From Roseibium sp. Sym1 (lineage in GTDB: Bacteria; Pseudomonadota; Alphaproteobacteria; Rhizobiales; Stappiaceae): DNA of 64,000 nucleotides. The notes beneath the pieces were generated by a model, which was given only the letters and a program-made list of their open reading frames with translations, was not told where the DNA came from and searched no databases. The stretch is taken from contig NZ_CP114786.1 in NCBI RefSeq assembly GCF_027359675.1, forward strand, positions 4,066,501-4,130,500, read 5' to 3'. Below, one piece after another: positions 8,495-16,871 of the stretch. Every line of letters begins with the position of its first letter. Positions within the stretch are counted from its first letter, which is position 1. A program made the position numbers and the translations under genes.

Positions 8495-10021
8495 GTGACC
8501 GCCTCCCGCCGCCCGCGCGTGATGATCGTCAATGCCTATGTCGATCCGTGGCGGTCGGCGGCGCCGATGAAGCTGTTCATTCCGCGGGCGATGGCTCCCT
8601 ATTATCTTGCCGGGCGGCTCGACGGCGAACGGGTCGATCTGAAGATCCATGACGAGTGTTTTCACGGCGCGCTGCTGACGCCGAAAACCTTCGCCTGGCC
8701 GGACCTGGTGATCCTGACCGGCCTGACGGCAGCCTTCGACAGGGCCCGTCAGCTCGCCGCCTATTTCCGCAACGCCAACGGGAACGTCGCGGTGGCGATC
8801 GGCGGGCCGATTGCCCGGGCGCTGCCGGAGCTCTGCACGGAGATCTTCGATCACGTGCTCTCCGGCGATGTCGAAAGTCTGGACGATCTGATCGAGGAAA
8901 CCCTCGGCCAGGACCTTGTCTCCGCCGACCCGGCGCCACGCTTCGATCTGGCGGGCTGGTCCTTCGGGCTCGGCTTTGTCGAGACGACAAGAAACTGCAA
9001 TTTCGCCTGCGCCTTCTGTTCGCTGACCGGCGAAGGCCGGGCTTACCAGGCCTACAGTTCCGAAGAGATCGCCCGCCAGCTCGACGCACAGAAGCGCTTC
9101 CAGATGCTGATGGTGCTGGACAACAATTTCTACGGCAACAGCCGCGCCGATTTCGAGCGCCGCACCGAGCTTCTGGGGGAGCGCTGGCGCCGGGGGGATT
9201 TCATGGGCTGGGGCGCGCTGGTCACCGGCGACTTTTTCAAGAGCCCGGACAACCTGGCAAAGGCCGCCGCCAATGGCTGCAAGGCGCTGTTCTCGGGCGT
9301 GGAATCCCTCGATCCGGAGGTTCTGCGCAGCTACAACAAGCGCCACAGTCTTGCGTCCGACCCGAGGACGCTGGCCCGGTTCTGCGCCGAGCACGGCATC
9401 CTGTTCGACTACGGCATGATGGTCGATTTCGGCCAGCAGACAGTCGCCGAAGTCGATGACCAGATCGAGGCGCTGCTGGCGAGCCCCGAGACGCCGTTGC
9501 CGGCGCTCCTGTCGCTGACCATCCCGATCCTCGGCACGCCGCATTTCGATGCGGCGGCGAAGGCCGGCCGGCTGATGCCAAACCTGAAACTCGCCGATCT
9601 CGACGGCCAGAAACTGGTCGAATGGCCGAAGGAGCCTGTCGAGACCGTCGTGCCGTATCTGAAGAAGCTGCTGCAGTTCCGCGGCCGCAAGCTGGAGCTG
9701 ACCCGCCATGCCGTCCGCCACGCCTGGTCCCGCCGGGCCGCCTTCGATGTCTCCCAGTCCCTGATCAGCCTGATCGGTCCGCTGGTCCGATACGGCGGCG
9801 GCCTCCGCCTCGGCTCCTACCGCCAGATGCGCCAGACCTGGGCGGAACCCCGGCGGACCTTCTGCGCGATGACGGACGGCCTCAGCGCGGCCTACCGGCC
9901 GGTGATGCGGATGGACGCACGCTTCGCAGGCGAGTTCGAGCCTCTGGTGCTGACGGATGGGGAGGGGCGGTTGAGTGAGGATGTCAGGGTGCGAGCGGGG
10001 ACGTTGGCGCACAGCGGGTGA
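8495..10021 (+). CDS. radical SAM protein, B12-binding-like N-terminus, unknown substrate
   Basis: The GTG at 8495 is preceded by AGGAG. Residues about 5-130 look like the Rossmann-type cobalamin-binding module common in this class (R-V-M-I-V-N-A-Y-V-D-P-W, D-L-V-I-L-T-G-L-T, V-A-I-G-G-P-I), although a D-x-H-x-x-G motif is not evident. The [4Fe-4S] motif is C168-N-F-A-C172-A-F-C175. L-D-N-N-F-Y-G-N and S-G-V-E-S-L follow, typical of the TIM-barrel strands. The C-terminal ~130 residues are basic and unlike the catalytic core. The gene stands alone, so its substrate cannot be read from context. Confidence 0.85.
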   Translation: MTASRRPRVMIVNAYVDPWRSAAPMKLFIPRAMAPYYLAGRLDGERVDLKIHDECFHGALLTPKTFAWPDLVILTGLTAAFDRARQLAAYFRNANGNVAVAIGGPIARALPELCTEIFDHVLSGDVESLDDLIEETLGQDLVSADPAPRFDLAGWSFGLGFVETTRNCNFACAFCSLTGEGRAYQAYSSEEIARQLDAQKRFQMLMVLDNNFYGNSRADFERRTELLGERWRRGDFMGWGALVTGDFFKSPDNLAKAAANGCKALFSGVESLDPEVLRSYNKRHSLASDPRTLARFCAEHGILFDYGMMVDFGQQTVAEVDDQIEALLASPETPLPALLSLTIPILGTPHFDAAAKAGRLMPNLKLADLDGQKLVEWPKEPVETVVPYLKKLLQFRGRKLELTRHAVRHAWSRRAAFDVSQSLISLIGPLVRYGGGLRLGSYRQMRQTWAEPRRTFCAMTDGLSAAYRPVMRMDARFAGEFEPLVLTDGEGRLSEDVRVRAGTLAHSG

Positions 10022-10482
10022 GAAGACGTTTTTGCAGCGGATCAGCTGAAGATCGAAGTTCCGCCAGAAATGATCTTTTGCGACGAGTGGACCGGCAGGC
10101 CCCGGGCAGCAGAAGATCGCCCCCTTGGAGGCACCAGGCGATCGAAGCAGACATTCGGGGTTGGCGCGGCTAAAGCCGTTTCCGACCCTAAGCTGCCGTT
10201 CAACACCTATTGATTCAACGACAGCTACGCGTCCCCAAGCTGGCCGTTCCGTGTCTCCCAATCAGCTTTCCAAACCGGTCTTTCGTAGCGAAGCGAACAA
10301 GCGACCGAGATGCAAACTCCTTTGACATGTGCCGTACGTCTTGCGCCCTTCACCGTATTGTGGGTTGAAATGTCAGGCTCTGCTTCATCACATGGATGCC
10401 TTGGAATTAGGACCAGATGCGGGATCTGCTCCCTTGATCAACTGAACGGATTTCCGCGCAACAGTGTTTGTCGGAGTACATC
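10022..10482. other. gap without a recognisable gene
   Basis: These 461 bp are AT-richer than the flanks and have no convincing reading frame on either strand. They contain the leader of the DUF1194 gene, including GGAG at 10473-10476. Confidence 0.5.
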
Positions 10483-11280
10483 ATGTGTCGTCTTCGGTTG
10501 GCTTGGCTTGGCCGATCAGGTGTGTCGGAAGTTGTCTTGTTCCGTATTTCGGCAAGTGTGTTGCTTGTTGTGGGGCTTATCCTCTTCGCGATGGGACCTC
10601 GAGCCTTGGCCCAGCAAAACGCTCATTTGAACCTGGTGCTGGCTGTCGATGCTTCAGCCAGTGTCAATGATCAGGAATTCGGCCTGCAGCGAACCGGAAT
10701 TGTTGTTGCTCTTCGTGACCCGGACGTGCAGTCGGCCATCATCCGAGCGCCCGGTGGGGTCAACCTCGCTATCGTGCAGTGGGCAAGCATCCGGCATCAG
10801 GCGGTAGCTCTTGAGTGGACGCACCTTCGAGAAAAAGATGACATCGATGCACTGGCTGAAAACGTCACGACAATGCCGCGCCGGCTCGGGGGCGGCAACA
10901 CGATGATACATGCAGGTGTTGAATTTGCAGGGGAGATGCTCAAATTAGCCCCGATACCGGCAGTACGGCAGGTAATCGACGTCTCGGGCAACGGTCTCGC
11001 CGATGACGTGCCACTGCTTGAGAAAGCGCGCGACAGAATGGTCGCCAATGGCATCGTCATAAATGGGCTGGCCATTGAGGAAGATCCACCCAACGTTACG
11101 GGGCATTTCCGGCGACATCTCATTGGCGGGCCCGGTGCATTCGTGATAACTGCTCAAGACTTCACGGATTTTGCAAGGGCAATGCGGCTCAAGCTTCTAC
11201 GCGAGATTGGCGCGCCGGTCGCCGGACAAGGTTGTGCCATCGACGCGTGCCAGAACTTATTGACTTTCAACGAGAATTGA
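10483..11280 (+). CDS. DUF1194 family secreted von Willebrand factor A protein
   Basis: I start at ATG 10483 because GGAG lies 6 nt upstream; an in-frame TTG lies 15 nt earlier. An N-terminal hydrophobic segment ends in R-A-L-A-Q-Q, a signal peptide. The mature domain begins L-N-L-V-L-A-V-D-A-S-A-S-V, a complete MIDAS motif D-x-S-x-S, and continues with the DUF1194 hallmarks A-I-V-Q-W-A, G-G-G-N-T-M-I-H-A and V-I-D-V-S-G-N-G. The protein is 265 residues, normal for the family. It stands alone in an AT-richer stretch. The family is known as periplasmic and Mg2+-binding; its partner is unknown. Confidence 0.88.
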   Translation: MCRLRLAWLGRSGVSEVVLFRISASVLLVVGLILFAMGPRALAQQNAHLNLVLAVDASASVNDQEFGLQRTGIVVALRDPDVQSAIIRAPGGVNLAIVQWASIRHQAVALEWTHLREKDDIDALAENVTTMPRRLGGGNTMIHAGVEFAGEMLKLAPIPAVRQVIDVSGNGLADDVPLLEKARDRMVANGIVINGLAIEEDPPNVTGHFRRHLIGGPGAFVITAQDFTDFARAMRLKLLREIGAPVAGQGCAIDACQNLLTFNEN

Positions 11281-11721
11281 TCCGCCTTTCGTGTAAGGAA
11301 CGGCAGTTATGCCTTGGTCATGATTTTGATATCCACCAATCGTTGCCTGTCTGGTATGCAATTATCGCCATACATGAAGAGACTGTCAGCAGTCGGCCCA
11401 TTCTGGCCATTCGTTCAAAATGAAACGAAAGTCCGCTCTCGCCCTCTGTAGACCTTTGCACGCCGCGCAACGAACGGCGGCTTAGAAGATCGGGCCGAAT
11501 TTCAGGGAACGGACGACTTGGCGGCACAAAGCAGCCGTTTTTCCAGTCTCCTTGCAACAATCGAACGAGATCGCAAACGAACCTTCGACCAGGTCACAGA
11601 GTCTCCGTTTCCACCAACCTGGCACCTTGCCGATCTTCCGCCCTTGCCCTCTTCGTCATTCTCCGCAAGTCTCTCCCGATAACAGATACCCGCCAGTTCA
11701 TTTCGCCCCGGGAGGCCTCTC
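11281..11721. other. gap without a recognisable gene
   Basis: These 441 bp show no supported coding region. Their end carries the ribosome-binding site GGAGG of denD, 6 nt before its ATG. Confidence 0.5.
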
Positions 11722-12687
11722 ATGCATATCCTTGTCATCGGTGCCGCCGGCATGGTCGGGCGCAAGCTGCTGCAGCGGCTGGCCAATGAGCCGGAGGTGT
11801 TCGGCTTCGAGGTCAGCGAGCTGACACTGGCCGATGCGGTGGCGCCCGCCGTGCCGGAGGGGCTGGTGGCGCGGCGGATGACCGTGGATCTGGCAGCGGA
11901 CGGCACGGCGGAGGAGCTGGTCAAGGGGCGTCCGGACCTGATCTTTCACCTTGCAGCGGTGGTCTCCGGCGAGGCCGAGGCGGATTTCGAAAAGGGCTAT
12001 GCGGTCAATCTGGACGGATCGCGCAACCTCTTCGAGGCGATCCGGCGGGAGGCGATGCGCGAGCCCTATTGTCCGCGCGTGGTGTTCGCCTCGTCGCTGG
12101 CGGTGTTCGGCGAGCCGTTTCCGGACCGGATCGACGATGATTTCCTGACCGCGCCGCTGACGAGCTACGGCACGCAGAAGGCGATCACCGAGCTGCTTCT
12201 GGCCGATTACACCCGCAAGGGGATCTTCGACGGCATCGGCCTGCGCCTGCCGACGATCTGCATCCGCCCGGGCGCGCCGAACAAGGCGGCGTCCGGGTTC
12301 TTTTCCAACATCCTGCGCGAGCCCCTGAAGGGCGAGGAGGCCGTGCTGCTCGTGGCCGAGAGCGTGCGCCACTGGTTCGCCAGCCCGCGCGCCGCCGTCG
12401 GCTTTTTCGTGCGGGCCGCCCGGATGGAGACGGCCCGGATCGGCCCGCGCCGGAGCCTGACCATGCCGGGCCTGTCGGCCACGGTGGGCGAGGAAATCGA
12501 GGCGCTCAGGCGCGTCGGCGGAGAGGCGGCCGTCAAGCTGATCCGGCGCGAGCCGGACCCGGTGATCCAGAAGATCGTCGAGGGCTGGCCGCGGAATTTC
12601 GACGCGAGGCGGGCGGTCGAGCTGGGCTTTGAAGCGGAAACCAGCTTCGACGACATCATCCGCATTCACCTGGAAGACGAGGGGTGA
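11722..12687 (+). CDS. denD: D-erythronate dehydrogenase
   Basis: An extended short-chain dehydrogenase of 321 residues. The NAD motif is G-A-A-G-M-V-G-R at residues 7-14, followed by the acidic D at the end of strand 2 and F-H-L-A-A-V-V-S-G-E-A-E-A-D-F, typical of DenD. The catalytic set is S-S in V-V-F-A-S-S and Y-G-T-Q-K. Family knowledge: it oxidises D-erythronate to 2-oxo-tetronate in tetronate catabolism. The usual partner kinase and aldolase genes are not here; an SDR follows. The last codons are part of a 33-bp tandem duplication. Confidence 0.87.
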   Translation: MHILVIGAAGMVGRKLLQRLANEPEVFGFEVSELTLADAVAPAVPEGLVARRMTVDLAADGTAEELVKGRPDLIFHLAAVVSGEAEADFEKGYAVNLDGSRNLFEAIRREAMREPYCPRVVFASSLAVFGEPFPDRIDDDFLTAPLTSYGTQKAITELLLADYTRKGIFDGIGLRLPTICIRPGAPNKAASGFFSNILREPLKGEEAVLLVAESVRHWFASPRAAVGFFVRAARMETARIGPRRSLTMPGLSATVGEEIEALRRVGGEAAVKLIRREPDPVIQKIVEGWPRNFDARRAVELGFEAETSFDDIIRIHLEDEG

Positions 12688-12723
12688 GGGATCCGCATTC
12701 ACCTGGAAGACGAGGGGTGAGGG
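12658..12723 (+). repeat. 33-bp perfect tandem duplication at the denD 3' end
   Basis: 12658-12690 is repeated exactly at 12691-12723. The first copy encodes the last eight denD residues (I-R-I-H-L-E-D-E-G) and its stop; the second lies downstream and repeats them uselessly. Confidence 0.95.
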
Positions 12724-12799
12724 GCACCGGGTTACGGCGATAAGACACCCCGGAGGGAAGCTTAGCCGTCTTCGGTGCAGGTACGCTACAAATACAGGC

Positions 12800-12949
12800 G
12801 TCACCCCGGGCGAGTGTTCAGACCGGAGACATAGCTTACAGGTGTTCGGAGACATGGAATGGTCTGCGGCCCTAGCGGTTGCTATGCCGGCTTTGGCAGG
12901 CGGCCTTGCGAGTAGGCCCCGGGTCTGCGCCTCGCTTGCCCGGGGTGAC
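12800..12949. repeat. intergenic inverted-repeat element
   Basis: GTCACCCCGGGC at 12800-12811 is the exact inverse of GCCCGGGGTGAC at 12938-12949. Between them, GTGTTC and GGAGACAT motifs are repeated in direct orientation, reminiscent of an insertion-sequence terminus. I find no transposase. It fills most of the 12688-13017 gap. Confidence 0.45.
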
Positions 12950-13017
12950 ACGGGAACCTGGGCCAGGGCTTGGGCAAAAAAAACTCCGATCGGCGGTTTT
13001 CGAAGTGGGAGAGATTG

Positions 13018-13791
13018 ATGAGTGAAGCGTTTGACGTGACGGGCAGGATCGCGCTGGTGACCGGCGGCGGCACCGGGGTCGGCAAGGCGGTGGCAACAGG
13101 TTTGAGCCGCGCGGGCTGGCGGGTGGTCGTCAGCGGGCGGCGGCAGGCGGTGCTGGACGAGGCCGCGGCGGCGATATCCGCCGAGACCGGCGGTGAGGTC
13201 ACAGGCATTTCCGCCGATGTCGGCGATCCGGCGTCGGTGAAGGCGCTGTTTGCCGAGATCTCCGAAAGGTTCGGGAGGCTGGATCTTCTGGTCAACAATG
13301 CCGGGATCTCCAATTCGCCGGTGCCACTGGAGGAGATCACCTATGACGAGTGGAGCGCGGTCGTGGCCGCGAACCTCACCGGGGCGTTCCTGTGTACGCA
13401 GGAAGCTTTCCGGCTGATGAAGGCACAGGAACCGAAAGGCGGGCGGATCGTCAACAACGGCTCGATCTCGGCGACAACGCCGCGGCCTTTTTCCGCGCCC
13501 TATACCGCCACCAAGCACGCCATCACGGGCCTGACCAAGTCGACCGCGCTGGACGGGCGGCCCCATGACATTGCCTGCGGCCAGATCGACATCGGCAATG
13601 CCGCCAGCGACATGACCGCCAAGATGGGCAAGGGGGTGCCGCAGGCCAATGGCGAGACGGCGGTGGAACCGACCATCGATCCGGCCCATGTCGCCGACGC
13701 GGTCGTCTACATGGCCTCCCTGCCGCTCGATGCCAACGTGCTGACGCTCACGGTGATGGCGACGAAAATGCCGTTTGTCGGGCGCGGGTAG
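13018..13791 (+). CDS. SDR family oxidoreductase
   Basis: I start at ATG 13018, with GGGAGAG 6-8 nt upstream, giving 257 residues. The classical SDR layout is intact: T-G-G-G-T-G-V-G cofactor motif, N-N-A-G, and the catalytic S-I-S...Y-T-A-T-K. The Arg-rich region after strand 2 (S-G-R-R) suggests NADP preference. It follows denD after a 330-bp repeat-containing gap, so a shared sugar-acid role is possible but not shown. The substrate cannot be read from sequence. Confidence 0.88.
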   Translation: MSEAFDVTGRIALVTGGGTGVGKAVATGLSRAGWRVVVSGRRQAVLDEAAAAISAETGGEVTGISADVGDPASVKALFAEISERFGRLDLLVNNAGISNSPVPLEEITYDEWSAVVAANLTGAFLCTQEAFRLMKAQEPKGGRIVNNGSISATTPRPFSAPYTATKHAITGLTKSTALDGRPHDIACGQIDIGNAASDMTAKMGKGVPQANGETAVEPTIDPAHVADAVVYMASLPLDANVLTLTVMATKMPFVGRG

Positions 13792-13933
13792 AAAACGATC
13801 CTGCCCAGTTGCGACTGCGCATGCCGTGACGTTGAAGTGACGAAAGGATGCCGGTTCCGGCTGCTGAGCGTTCGAAAATATTGAACAGTGCGGTCGCTTG
13901 TCGCCGCCTTATTCCGTCTCCTTGAACACCCCA

Positions 13934-13976
13934 TCTTCAGGGCAGGCCCGATCCGGGCTTCCGCAAACCCCTGAAG
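13934..13976. promoter_or_regulatory. nested hairpin in the hemerythrin leader
   Basis: An outer stem TCTTCAGGG / CCCTGAAGA encloses an inner stem GCCCG/CGGGC. It ends 15 nt before the ATG at 13992, next to the AAGGAG ribosome site. It could be a leader regulatory structure or an upstream terminator. Confidence 0.4.
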
Positions 13977-13991
13977 ACACAAGGAGACGAC

Positions 13992-14558
13992 ATGCTTGCA
14001 GATCTGGACATTCGAACCGAAGCCATGCCCGCGGAGATGCGTCTCCTCTTGGACGACTATCCGCGGGACAGCTGGGAAGACCATCCGGGCTTTCATGAAA
14101 AGACCCGCAACTGGCTGGGGGCGCACCGCTCGTTCCGCCGGCTGGCCGATTTGGTCCGGGGCGACACCGAAGACTACCTGGACCGGAAACTGGACCCGGA
14201 CGACTTCGCCGAACGCCTGTCCTGGCTTGGCAACGTGCTGGTGGGCAACCTGCATGGCCATCACCACTGGGAAGACCGGAGCTATTTTCCGGAACTCTCC
14301 GCCGCCGATCCGCGTTTCGACGCCGGGCTGGGGATCCTGGAACAGGACCATGCGGTGCTCGATGGCGTGCTGCACGGCTTTTCCGGGACCGCCAACCGTG
14401 CGATCAAGCTGGTTCAGCTGGACGAGGCGCAGGCGCGTGAGGAAGCCGGCCGGCTGCAGCCGGTCGCCGAGACGATCGAGAAGCTGCTGGACCGGCATCT
14501 CGGCGACGAGGAAGACCTCGCCGTGCCGATCATCCTCCACCACCGCCTGCGCGGATAG
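13992..14558 (+). CDS. hemerythrin domain-containing protein
   Basis: A 188-residue all-helical protein preceded by AAGGAG. The di-iron ligands are visible as the hemerythrin pattern: H in D-H-P-G-F-H, H-G-H-H-H-W-E-D, L-E-Q-D-H-A-V-L-D, and H-L-G-D-E-E-D near the end. It belongs to the bacterial hemerythrin HHE family, which binds O2, NO or peroxide. The next gene, a glutathionyl-hydroquinone reductase, starts 8 nt after its stop, so the two are probably co-transcribed and stress-related (inference). Confidence 0.9.
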   Translation: MLADLDIRTEAMPAEMRLLLDDYPRDSWEDHPGFHEKTRNWLGAHRSFRRLADLVRGDTEDYLDRKLDPDDFAERLSWLGNVLVGNLHGHHHWEDRSYFPELSAADPRFDAGLGILEQDHAVLDGVLHGFSGTANRAIKLVQLDEAQAREEAGRLQPVAETIEKLLDRHLGDEEDLAVPIILHHRLRG

Positions 14559-14566
14559 GAGCCGAC

Positions 14567-15613
14567 ATGGCCGACAGGACGCCGGACACATCCACCGAGG
14601 AAAACCAGGGCGATGCCGAGGGGCGCCGCGCACGAGGTGAATTCGTGCGCGGCGTCAGCGGTTTCCGCGCCGTCCTCGGCGACCCGGAATTTCCGCCCGA
14701 GCCCGGGCGCTATCATCTCTTCGTCGCGCTGAACTGCCCCTGGTGCCACCGGGTGACGCTGGCGCGCAACATTCTGGGGCTCCAGGATACGGTCACGCTG
14801 GACATCGCCTTTCCGGGGCGCACGGACGAGGACGATCCGGAAGGCCCGAATTTCTGGCAGTTCGCACCGGACAAGATTGCCAGCCTGACCGGGGCGCCGT
14901 TGCCGGAATGCACGGCCGAAACCGGGACCGGCAGGGGCCACCGGCTGGTGCGCGACATCTACGCGGCTGAAGGTTCGGACGAAAAATCCGTGCCGGTGCT
15001 CTATGACAAGACCCAGAACAGGATCGTCAGCAACGAGAGCGCGGAGATCCTCCGCATGCTGAACGCCCATGCACAGGCGCTCGGCAGCACCATTGACCCG
15101 GGCGAGTGGATCGATCTCTATCCGCCCGACAAGATCTTGCGCGATGAGATCGACAGCCTCAACGAGGCGATCTACCAGGCGATCAACAACGGCGCCTACA
15201 AGGCCGGATTTTCCTCCGACCAGGCGGTCCATGCGGCGGCCTTCGAGGCCTATTTCGACATGCTCGAGACGCTGGAAACAAGGCTTGCCGACGGCCGACC
15301 GTACCTGACCGGGGAGCGTTTCACGGAAGCGGATCTCAGGCTGTTTCCGACGCTCTACCGGCACGATCCGGTCTATTACCTGCGCATGAAGCTGAACGGG
15401 GCGAAGATCCTCGACTATCCGCATCTGTGGCGCTGGCTCTGCCGGGTGCATGCCCTGCCGGGCGTCGCCTCCAGCAATTCGCTGGTGCATTGCCGCCAGG
15501 GCTATTTCGGCCGTTCTTGGAACAGGGTGGTGCCGCTCGGACCGTTCCGGCCGATGCCCTATCCGCAAGCCTACGGGCATCCGGAACTGGCACGCGAACC
15601 GGTTACGGATTGA
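14567..15613 (+). CDS. glutathionyl-hydroquinone reductase (Xi-class GST)
   Basis: The 348-residue length and the N-terminal C57-P-W-C60-H motif within L-N-C-P-W-C-H-R-V are diagnostic of the Xi class (YqjG/ECM4-like). S-V-P-V-L-Y-D and I-V-S-N-E-S-A-E-I-L-R-M-L follow for glutathione binding, then a helical C-terminal domain. Family knowledge: it reduces glutathionyl-hydroquinones to hydroquinones using glutathione. It forms a probable unit with the hemerythrin gene. Its 3' end overlaps the convergent batD-like gene by 11 bp. Confidence 0.9.
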   Translation: MADRTPDTSTEENQGDAEGRRARGEFVRGVSGFRAVLGDPEFPPEPGRYHLFVALNCPWCHRVTLARNILGLQDTVTLDIAFPGRTDEDDPEGPNFWQFAPDKIASLTGAPLPECTAETGTGRGHRLVRDIYAAEGSDEKSVPVLYDKTQNRIVSNESAEILRMLNAHAQALGSTIDPGEWIDLYPPDKILRDEIDSLNEAIYQAINNGAYKAGFSSDQAVHAAAFEAYFDMLETLETRLADGRPYLTGERFTEADLRLFPTLYRHDPVYYLRMKLNGAKILDYPHLWRWLCRVHALPGVASSNSLVHCRQGYFGRSWNRVVPLGPFRPMPYPQAYGHPELAREPVTD

Positions 15614-16871
15614 GCGCCGGCAGGTGTGCGGACCTTGAAGGCGAAGAGGCCGCTCGGTGACGGTCTGCCCGGCGCAGGGTCTCTGCCAGTGTCTGCCAGT
15701 CCCGTGCCTCGCCTTCGTCGGTTGCGCCGCCATAGCGCCTGGCGCTGATCGGGACGAGGGCGGCCCGGATGGCCTGCCGGTCGGCTTGAGCGGTTTCAGG
15801 CGGTCGTTCCGCCCAGACCTGCAGCGCGGCAACAGTGGCTGAATAGTCATGGGCGGCAATCGCCTTCAGCGCGGTCTTGTGGGCAAAGGCCTTGCCGGCC
15901 CGGCGGTGCTCCTTCCGGGTGCGCAGGATACGCCGAAGGGCGGGAACGCTCCACCAGAGAAGAAACGCCAGCACCGCGATGAAGACCCCGGCCATCAGCA
16001 ACACGCGTGCGTTCCGGCCCGTCAGCAGGTCTGCTGCCGATGCGGGGGCGCCGGTGGCGGAAACAGCCACCGGCTCGAGGGACGCGGTTTCAACGGCTTT
16101 GGTCTTGAGATTGTACCAGCTGATTTCGATGGCGGGCAGTTCACCGCCGCCATTGCCTTCCGCCATCAGCGTGAGGACCTCGCGCCGGGTTCCGGTGAGA
16201 AGGCCCCGGTCGTCCTTTTCTTCCAGGACCGGTTCATCGGCGTAGACGGCAAAACCCTCGATCTTCGGCGATGCCATCAGCTGTGGCAGCATCATCGGCG
16301 ATGTGCCGCTGACCGTCGCCGTCACCGTGCGTTTCAGGCTGTCTCCCGGGGTCAGCCCGGTCGTTGTACCGGAAAGCTCCTGCTCCAGGGACAGGCCGGT
16401 CGCGGCAATAAAAGGCGAGAGCCCTTCCGCGCCCGGCGGAACGATGCCCTCGACCTGAAGCGCGGGCAGCGCGACGGTGGTCCTGACGGGTTCCGACGGC
16501 TTGTCTGGATCGGCATAGGTCACGGTAACGCGGTCTTCCGGCAGGGCGAAACGTCCGGGCGCCATCGGCGAGACCAGGTAACGCCGGGTGACGCCGGACC
16601 ATTCGGCGCCGTCGATCCGCCGGCTTGTCGGCGAGGTCGACCGGTCCGGAAGCCGCACGCGCACATTGGGGGCATCGAGCGGGGGAAAGACGACCGGCTG
16701 GGGCATCCAGGTCGGCACCAGAACGGTGATCCGCAGGGTCAGGAACTGCCCGGGGACGGTGCTTGTTTCGTTGAACTCGACATCGACCACCGGAGCGGTT
16801 TGCGCCATCGCGGCTGCCGAGGTCAGCAGCACCGCCAGAGCCAGGAACGCCAATTTCAGGCAGCGGGTCAT
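15603..16871 (-). CDS. BatD-like protein
   Basis: I start at 16871 (M-T-R-C-L-K), which overlaps the stop of the previous gene by 4 bp. A signal peptide ends A-M-A-Q. The mature part is beta-rich, with the BatD pattern P-G-Q-F-L-T-L-R-I-T-V-L-V-P, G-V-T-R-R-Y-L-V-S-P-M-A-P-G and P-G-D-S-L-K-R-T-V-T-A-T. One transmembrane helix lies around residues 290-312, followed by a basic cytoplasmic tail. It is last of six genes in the MoxR/Bat operon. The family is known from Bacteroides and Leptospira aerotolerance loci; its molecular role is unsettled. Confidence 0.8.
   Translation of the reverse strand: MTRCLKLAFLALAVLLTSAAAMAQTAPVVDVEFNETSTVPGQFLTLRITVLVPTWMPQPVVFPPLDAPNVRVRLPDRSTSPTSRRIDGAEWSGVTRRYLVSPMAPGRFALPEDRVTVTYADPDKPSEPVRTTVALPALQVEGIVPPGAEGLSPFIAATGLSLEQELSGTTTGLTPGDSLKRTVTATVSGTSPMMLPQLMASPKIEGFAVYADEPVLEEKDDRGLLTGTRREVLTLMAEGNGGGELPAIEISWYNLKTKAVETASLEPVAVSATGAPASAADLLTGRNARVLLMAGVFIAVLAFLLWWSVPALRRILRTRKEHRRAGKAFAHKTALKAIAAHDYSATVAALQVWAERPPETAQADRQAIRAALVPISARRYGGATDEGEARDWQTLAETLRRADRHRAASSPSRSAHLPALNP

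Noticed and set aside
8312..10261. A 649-residue open frame on the minus strand
   Set aside because: It is antisense to the radical SAM gene; its composition follows the third-codon GC bias and it shows no domain.
11698..13689. A 663-residue minus-strand open frame
   Set aside because: It lies across denD and the SDR gene, both of which have clear domains and ribosome sites; it is a shadow frame.
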